DNA of 64,000 nucleotides, taken from contig NZ_JACWUO010000015.1 in NCBI RefSeq assembly GCF_020857975.1, forward strand, positions 1 through 64,000, in the 5' to 3' direction. Positions 59,336 through 64,000 of the stretch are shown here, one piece after another. The DNA is from Stenotrophomonas rhizophila. GTDB taxonomy: Bacteria; Pseudomonadota; Gammaproteobacteria; Xanthomonadales; Xanthomonadaceae. Below the pieces are notes generated by a model, which was not told where the DNA came from, searched no databases, and saw only the letters and a program-made list of their open reading frames with translations. A program made the position numbers and the translations under genes. The first letter of the stretch is position 1, and the number at the start of each line of letters is the position of its first letter.

Positions 59336-61483
59336 TCATTCAGCCGGAACGCCCATTTCCTGCAGCAGCGCCGGTGCCGGGTAGACCTTGGCCAGCAGCC
59401 AGCGCAGGTAGCGCATATCCACGTGCACGGCGCGCTTGTAACGCGGGTCGAACCACCAGCTGGCGCTGACCGACTCCCAGTTGCTGTCGAAGTTCAGCCC
59501 GATCAGTTCGCCCTTGGCGTTGAGCACCGGCGAACCGGAATTGCCGCCGGTGGTGTCCAGGTTGGTCAGGAAGTTGACCGTCTGGGTGTTCAGCACCGGG
59601 TCGGCGGTGGAACCGAAATCGCCCTTGGCGATCGCCGCCAACAGCGGCTTGGGCGCATCGAACGGGTAGGCATTGGTGTTCTTCCCGACGATCCCGGCCA
59701 CGGTGGTGACCGGGTCGAAATGCACCGCATCGCGCGGCGACAACGCTTCCACCTTGCCGTAGCTGATGCGCAGGGTGCGGTTGGCATCGGGGTATACCGC
59801 GCGGCCCTGTTCGGCGCGCCAGGCGAACAGCGCCTGCATGTAGGCCGGGCGCAGGCGCAGCTGTTCGCCCTCGCGGGTCTTGCGCTCGTCGTCCAGGCGC
59901 AGCTGCGCGGCCACCAGCGGGCCGGCCAGATCGACCAGCGGGTCGCGCGCCAGCGCCTTGCCCTGTTTTGCCGCGGCAAAACGCGACAGGCGCTCGGCTT
60001 CGTCGCCCAGCCGGGTGCCGGCGTACAGCGTGTCCAGAGTCTTGGCCAGCGCGGCCGGGGTGCGGCCGAAGGCGGCATCGAACTCGGGCACGCGCTGCGC
60101 GTCGGGCAGTTGCTGGTAACGGGTCAGCAGGGTGGTCAGCAGGGCTTTTTCCACCGCCGGCGAATAACGGCGCTGGACCTGCTTCAAGGTGCCTTCGATC
60201 AAGGCCAGGTCGCGCTGCTGGTAGCCGCTGTCGCGCTCGGCATCGGGCTTGGCCGATTCGATGCGCAGCCGCTCCAGGGTGAGCGCCGAGCGCAGCAGCT
60301 GGCTCTGCGCCGACAGCAGGTCCAGCAGCAGGTCGCGCTCGCCCACCGCAGCGCCCTGCGACAGCGAGCCGAACAGGGCCTGGATGTCGCCCTGGTAGCG
60401 GCGGTCGGTGGCCTTGAGCATCGCCGCTTCGTCGGCCGCGCGTTGGGCCTTGGCATCGCTGCGCAGCAGGCCTTCGAGCTCGCCGGCGGCGCGCTTGCGG
60501 TTGTTCTTCAACGACTGCAGCTGCGCGGCGTAGCGGGTGCGCGCCTGCGCATCGCTGGCGCTGGCCGCCTCGATGGTGTCGATCATCTGCTGGAACACCG
60601 CCACCCGGCGCGGCAGCACTGCATCGATCTGGCCGGCGAATTCGGCCGCGGTGCGGTGCCGGTAGGTGATGCCCGGGTAGCCGGCCAGCATCGCGTAGTC
60701 GCCGGTCCTGGGCCCGTCGATGGCCATCTTCAGGTGCGCCGGCGGCTGGTAGGGCACGTTATCCGCGCTGTACGGCGCCGGCTTGCCGTCCTTGCCGACG
60801 TAGGCGCGCAGCAGGGTGAAGTCGCCGGTATGGCGCGGCCACATGAAATTGTCGATCTCATCGCCGTAGTTGCCGATCGCGCGCGGCGGCGCGTAGACCA
60901 GCCGCACATCGCTCAGTTCCAGCTGGCGGATGCGGTAGAAATCGGTGCCGTAATACATGTCGGCCACGCTGCAGCGCACGTTGCCTTCCTTCTCGCAATC
61001 GGCCACCAGCTGCTTGCTGGCGCGGTCGACCGCCTCGAAGTAGGCACGGCCGGTCTTGCCGCGCGCGTCGCGCAGCACCTCATCGGTGACCTTGTCGAAA
61101 CCGGTGGTGACCAGCACGCGGAAATCCGGGTTGGCCGCGCGCTCGTCGCTGCGGCCCTGGGCGATGAAGCCGTTGTCGATCAGGTTGTGCTCGGGCGAAC
61201 TGTTGTACTGGATCACGCCCATCGCGACATGGTGGTTGGTCAGCAGCAGGCCATCGGCCGACACGAACGAACCGGTGCCGCCACCAGCCCGCACCACCGC
61301 ACTCAACGGCGGCGCGGTGACGTTGGCCAGGTCGGCCGGGTCGCCCTTGAAGCCGGCGGCCTTGAGCGGCTTGGCCAGTTCCGGCAGCTGGGTCGGCATC
61401 CACATGCCTTCATCGGCGTGGGCGCCGGCAGCGAGGGTCAGGCCGAGGGCCAGCGCGGCAGGAAGGGTTTTGCGACACAGCAT
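59336..61483 (-). CDS. S46-family dipeptidyl-peptidase (DPP7/DPP11 type)
   Basis: A 715-residue periplasmic serine exopeptidase with a signal peptide (ALALGLTLAAGAHA). The triad context is His in LLTNHHVAMGV, Asp in WPRHTGDFTLLRAY and Ser in TTGGNSGSPVLN. It releases dipeptides from peptide N-termini. In S46 enzymes the residue about 18 after the catalytic Ser sets specificity (Gly in DPP7, Arg in DPP11); here that position reads Ser in GLNFDSNWE, so the class is open. ATG 61483 begins the signal; an upstream in-frame start is rejected. Confidence 0.93.
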   Translation of the reverse strand: MLCRKTLPAALALGLTLAAGAHADEGMWMPTQLPELAKPLKAAGFKGDPADLANVTAPPLSAVVRAGGGTGSFVSADGLLLTNHHVAMGVIQYNSSPEHNLIDNGFIAQGRSDERAANPDFRVLVTTGFDKVTDEVLRDARGKTGRAYFEAVDRASKQLVADCEKEGNVRCSVADMYYGTDFYRIRQLELSDVRLVYAPPRAIGNYGDEIDNFMWPRHTGDFTLLRAYVGKDGKPAPYSADNVPYQPPAHLKMAIDGPRTGDYAMLAGYPGITYRHRTAAEFAGQIDAVLPRRVAVFQQMIDTIEAASASDAQARTRYAAQLQSLKNNRKRAAGELEGLLRSDAKAQRAADEAAMLKATDRRYQGDIQALFGSLSQGAAVGERDLLLDLLSAQSQLLRSALTLERLRIESAKPDAERDSGYQQRDLALIEGTLKQVQRRYSPAVEKALLTTLLTRYQQLPDAQRVPEFDAAFGRTPAALAKTLDTLYAGTRLGDEAERLSRFAAAKQGKALARDPLVDLAGPLVAAQLRLDDERKTREGEQLRLRPAYMQALFAWRAEQGRAVYPDANRTLRISYGKVEALSPRDAVHFDPVTTVAGIVGKNTNAYPFDAPKPLLAAIAKGDFGSTADPVLNTQTVNFLTNLDTTGGNSGSPVLNAKGELIGLNFDSNWESVSASWWFDPRYKRAVHVDMRYLRWLLAKVYPAPALLQEMGVPAE

Positions 61484-61515
61484 GAGAACACCCGAAAACG
61501 TCGGAACAACCGTGA

Positions 61516-61544
61516 AAAATAGCTTCCGAGCCTGCGGAGGGCAA
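61516..61544 (-). promoter_or_regulatory. Sigma-70-like promoter of the S46 peptidase gene
   Basis: On the minus strand, TTGCCC (61544-61539) and TATTTT (61521-61516) are spaced by exactly 17 bases. Transcription would start near 61509, giving a leader of about 26 bases to the ATG at 61483. Confidence 0.55.
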
Positions 61545-61610
61545 CCGCCATAGGTCAGGGTCATGAACCCGCTCCTAGAATCGAAGATCCTCTAGAACCG
61601 CGCTGAAGCC

Positions 61611-63299
61611 ATGATTGTCGGCATCGACCTAGGCACTACCCATTCGTTGATTGGCGTTCACTCAGCCGAAGGTCCACGGCTTTTCCCCAACCCGCACGGT
61701 GACCTGCTCACCCCGTCGGTCGTCAGCCTGGATGGGAAACAGGTCCTGGTCGGGCAACCGGCAAGGGACCGCCTGGTCAGCCATCCCGACCATACCGTTG
61801 CCACCTTCAAACGTTGGATGGGCACCGATCGGGAGACCCGGCTGGGCGATGGCCTGTATCGCCCCGAAGAACTGTCGGCATTGGTCCTGCGCTCGTTGCT
61901 GGCCGATGCCGAAGCTGCCTTGGGGCAGCCGGTGCGCGAAGCCGTCATCAGTGTTCCGGCCTACTTTTCCGATGCACAGCGAAAGGCCACTCGCACCGCC
62001 GGCATGCTGGCCGGCATCCGTGTCGAGCGGCTGATCAACGAGCCCACCGCCGCCGCGCTGGCCTATGGACTGCAACGCCGCGGCGAGGATGGCAAGGTCA
62101 TGGTGTTGGATCTGGGTGGCGGAACGTTCGATGTATCGCTGCTGGAATTGTTCGAAGGCATCGTGGAGGTTCACGCCAGTGCGGGCGACAATTATCTTGG
62201 TGGCGAGGATTTTCTGCAGGTACTCGAGCAAGCATTCCATAGTCATCAGGGCATCGACCGATCTGCTCTACCTGCCCGGGAATTGGCGCAACTGGGCCGC
62301 CACCTGGAAGCCATGAAGCGGGAACTGAGCGGCGGCGGGCAAGCCCGCATGCAGATCCAGCTGGATGGCAACGAACATCAATGGGCGATCGACGAGTCTG
62401 CGTTCTCCCTGCTTTGCGAGCCCCTGTTGCAGCGAATGCGCGCACCGGTTGAGCGGGCCATGCGCGATGCGAAGCTCAAGCCGGACGATCTTGACGAAAT
62501 CATTCTGGTGGGCGGCGCTGTACGCATGCCGATGATCAGCCGCATGGTTACACGCATGTTTGGCCGCCTGCCGCTGCGGCACGTACACCCCGACCACGCG
62601 ATCGCGCTGGGTACCGCCATCGCGGGGGGGCTCAAGGCACGCGACGAGAGCCTGGAAGAGGTCGTCATGACCGATGTCTGCCCCTACACCCTCGGCACCC
62701 AGGTGGCACGGGCGAATGCGGAGGGCGAGCATGTTGCTGGTTTTTTCCATCCGATCATCCCGCGCAACAGCGTGGTGCCGGTCAGCCGTGAAGACCATTT
62801 CTACGCGGCGTCGGAGACGCAGGATGCGGTGTGCATCGATGTGTTCCAGGGTGAGAGCCCCATGGTGGCCAACAACATCAAGCTGGGTGAGGTTCGCGTG
62901 CCGCTGAGCCCGCGCAAGAGCGGTGATGCTGCCTGCGTCAAGGTGCGTTTCACCTATGACGTGGATGGACTGTTGCACGTCGAGGCCATCGAGCAATCAT
63001 CTGGAAAGCGCCACGAGTTGGTGCTGCAGCAGGGCCAGATGCAGATGGATGACGCGCGGATCGCCGAAAGGATCGCCGCGCTCGCCAGCCTGAAGATTCA
63101 CCCCCGCGAGGAACAGCAGAACCTTGCCCTGGTGGCGCGGATGGAGCGACTTTACGAGGAGCGGCTTGATCTTCGATCCCGCCTGCAGGATTGCCTTGCT
63201 GGGTTCCGCGATAGCATTGACAGCCAGGATCGGCAACGGGTCGACGCGCATCGGTCACGCCTGAGCCTCACCCTCGATGAGTTGGAATCGCAGAGGTGA
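61611..63299 (+). CDS. hscC: HscC-type Hsp70 chaperone
   Basis: A 562-residue Hsp70-family ATPase, about 75 residues shorter than DnaK. The ATPase signatures are IVGIDLGTTHSLIGV, VMVLDLGGGTFDVSLLEL and VGGAVRMPMI; the linker and substrate domain follow around 370-562. GDNYLGGEDF and the short C-terminus fit HscC rather than DnaK or HscA. HscC proteins act with specialised J-proteins, and here the next gene is J-like and overlaps it. Codon use is less G/C-ended than in neighbours, which may mean acquisition or low expression. Confidence 0.9.
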   Translation: MIVGIDLGTTHSLIGVHSAEGPRLFPNPHGDLLTPSVVSLDGKQVLVGQPARDRLVSHPDHTVATFKRWMGTDRETRLGDGLYRPEELSALVLRSLLADAEAALGQPVREAVISVPAYFSDAQRKATRTAGMLAGIRVERLINEPTAAALAYGLQRRGEDGKVMVLDLGGGTFDVSLLELFEGIVEVHASAGDNYLGGEDFLQVLEQAFHSHQGIDRSALPARELAQLGRHLEAMKRELSGGGQARMQIQLDGNEHQWAIDESAFSLLCEPLLQRMRAPVERAMRDAKLKPDDLDEIILVGGAVRMPMISRMVTRMFGRLPLRHVHPDHAIALGTAIAGGLKARDESLEEVVMTDVCPYTLGTQVARANAEGEHVAGFFHPIIPRNSVVPVSREDHFYAASETQDAVCIDVFQGESPMVANNIKLGEVRVPLSPRKSGDAACVKVRFTYDVDGLLHVEAIEQSSGKRHELVLQQGQMQMDDARIAERIAALASLKIHPREEQQNLALVARMERLYEERLDLRSRLQDCLAGFRDSIDSQDRQRVDAHRSRLSLTLDELESQR

Positions 63300-64000
63300 G
63301 CTGGGCGCTGGAATGGCTGGAACTGCCTGCCGATGCCGATGAACGGGCGATCAAACGCGCCTACGCGGCACGGCTCCGGGCAACGCGACCTGACACCGAT
63401 CCGGAAGGATTCCAGCACCTGCACGAGGCCTACCGGGCTGCGCTTGACGGCCGGCGGGACGCGCAGCGGGACGATGCGGATGACGCCGACGATGCTCCTG
63501 CGTGGGCAGTGATGGCCGCACTGGAAGAGCATGCAACGTGGTCCGCCGAAGATATGGAGCCTTGGCAGGGTGCGCACGCTGCGGTCGAATCAGAATGGCG
63601 TGACACCCTCGATCCGACACGGTCGGTGGGTGTCCTGCATGCAACGCACGACATCGCCCTCCCCGATCAACCCCAAACGCTTGCGCCGGAGCCACCTTCG
63701 CAGCCGTCATCGTGCGCGACCGATGTCGCGCCTCAGCAACCACCGCCGCTGCCGGAGCTTGCACGCGGCGCGACGGCTGATGATGACGTGTGCTCACTCG
63801 AGCAGATTGTGGATCAGGCCCGAAGGCTGCCACCCGGAAATCTCGCAGATTGGCTCAATGCCGCGCAGATGCTCTGGTCGCTGACATCAAAGGCTGCGCT
63901 GTCAAATCAGCTGCATGCGCGCCTGATGGAACAGGATGAGCCCATCCGCAGCGAAAACACCCAGGTACTGATCGACTTCTTCCAGTGGGACGACATCAAC
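63296..64000 (+). CDS. J-domain-like partner of HscC with RPD in place of HPD (3' end outside window)
   Basis: GTG 63296 overlaps the hscC TGA by four bases. The 235 residues seen begin with a J-domain-like segment: DADERAIKRAYAARLRATRP followed by DTDPEGFQHLHEAYRAAL. The HPD loop that stimulates Hsp70 reads RPD. The next ~120 residues are acidic and Pro/Gln-rich, likely a disordered linker, and a helical part begins near 160. The frame is open to the window end. Co-translation with hscC suggests a dedicated co-chaperone; the mechanism is unclear without the His. Confidence 0.75.
   Translation, partial: MSWALEWLELPADADERAIKRAYAARLRATRPDTDPEGFQHLHEAYRAALDGRRDAQRDDADDADDAPAWAVMAALEEHATWSAEDMEPWQGAHAAVESEWRDTLDPTRSVGVLHATHDIALPDQPQTLAPEPPSQPSSCATDVAPQQPPPLPELARGATADDDVCSLEQIVDQARRLPPGNLADWLNAAQMLWSLTSKAALSNQLHARLMEQDEPIRSENTQVLIDFFQWDDIN

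Overview
The window is a 64 kb piece of a GC-rich gammaproteobacterial chromosome, most likely Stenotrophomonas or a close relative in the Xanthomonadaceae. The evidence is the gene content, the near-exclusive use of G/C third codon positions, and many short GTAG-headed palindromes of the SMAG (S. maltophilia GTAG) type between genes, often in facing pairs. No IS element, prophage, CRISPR array, tRNA or rRNA gene was seen. All assignments come from reading the sequence and recalling families; no search was run.

Layout. 1-14.8 kb holds mostly housekeeping genes: a YetF-like membrane protein, a candidate sX13-like small RNA next to polA, a universal stress protein, a hexapeptide acetyltransferase, uvrD with a small tyrosine phosphatase, a subclass B3 metallo-beta-lactamase-like lipoprotein, an FAD oxidoreductase, a cardiolipin synthase, rpmB-rpmG and a DnaQ-like exonuclease. 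14.8-20.8 kb is a heavy-metal RND operon (small His/Cys protein, then CzcC, CzcB and CzcA types). 20.9-31.6 kb carries a DUF885 protein, three genes for sugar or lipid-carrier modification, parA-parB-rsmG, a phosphopantetheinyl transferase, exonuclease III and an aldehyde dehydrogenase.

31.7-43.9 kb looks like a carbon-uptake and acetate region: an MHS-family transporter, a DcaP-like porin, acetyl-CoA synthetase (acs), a LuxR-type response regulator and, after mntP with its manganese riboswitch, a sodium/solute symporter-histidine kinase hybrid. The regulator and the hybrid match the CrbR/CrbS (ErdR/MxtR) pair that controls acs in other gammaproteobacteria. A second histidine kinase and a divergent TPR-degenerate GGDEF protein follow.

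46-59.2 kb is the most unusual part. It encodes a roughly 2,620-residue secreted protein built of DUF11 and SdrD_B-like modules, a 1,118-residue Ig/beta-barrel outer-membrane protein and an OmpA-like protein, in one tightly packed operon behind an orphan OmpR-type regulator. The window ends with an S46 dipeptidyl-peptidase and a divergent hscC-type Hsp70 gene overlapping a J-domain-like gene in which the HPD motif reads RPD. This last part uses noticeably more A/T-ending codons than its neighbours.
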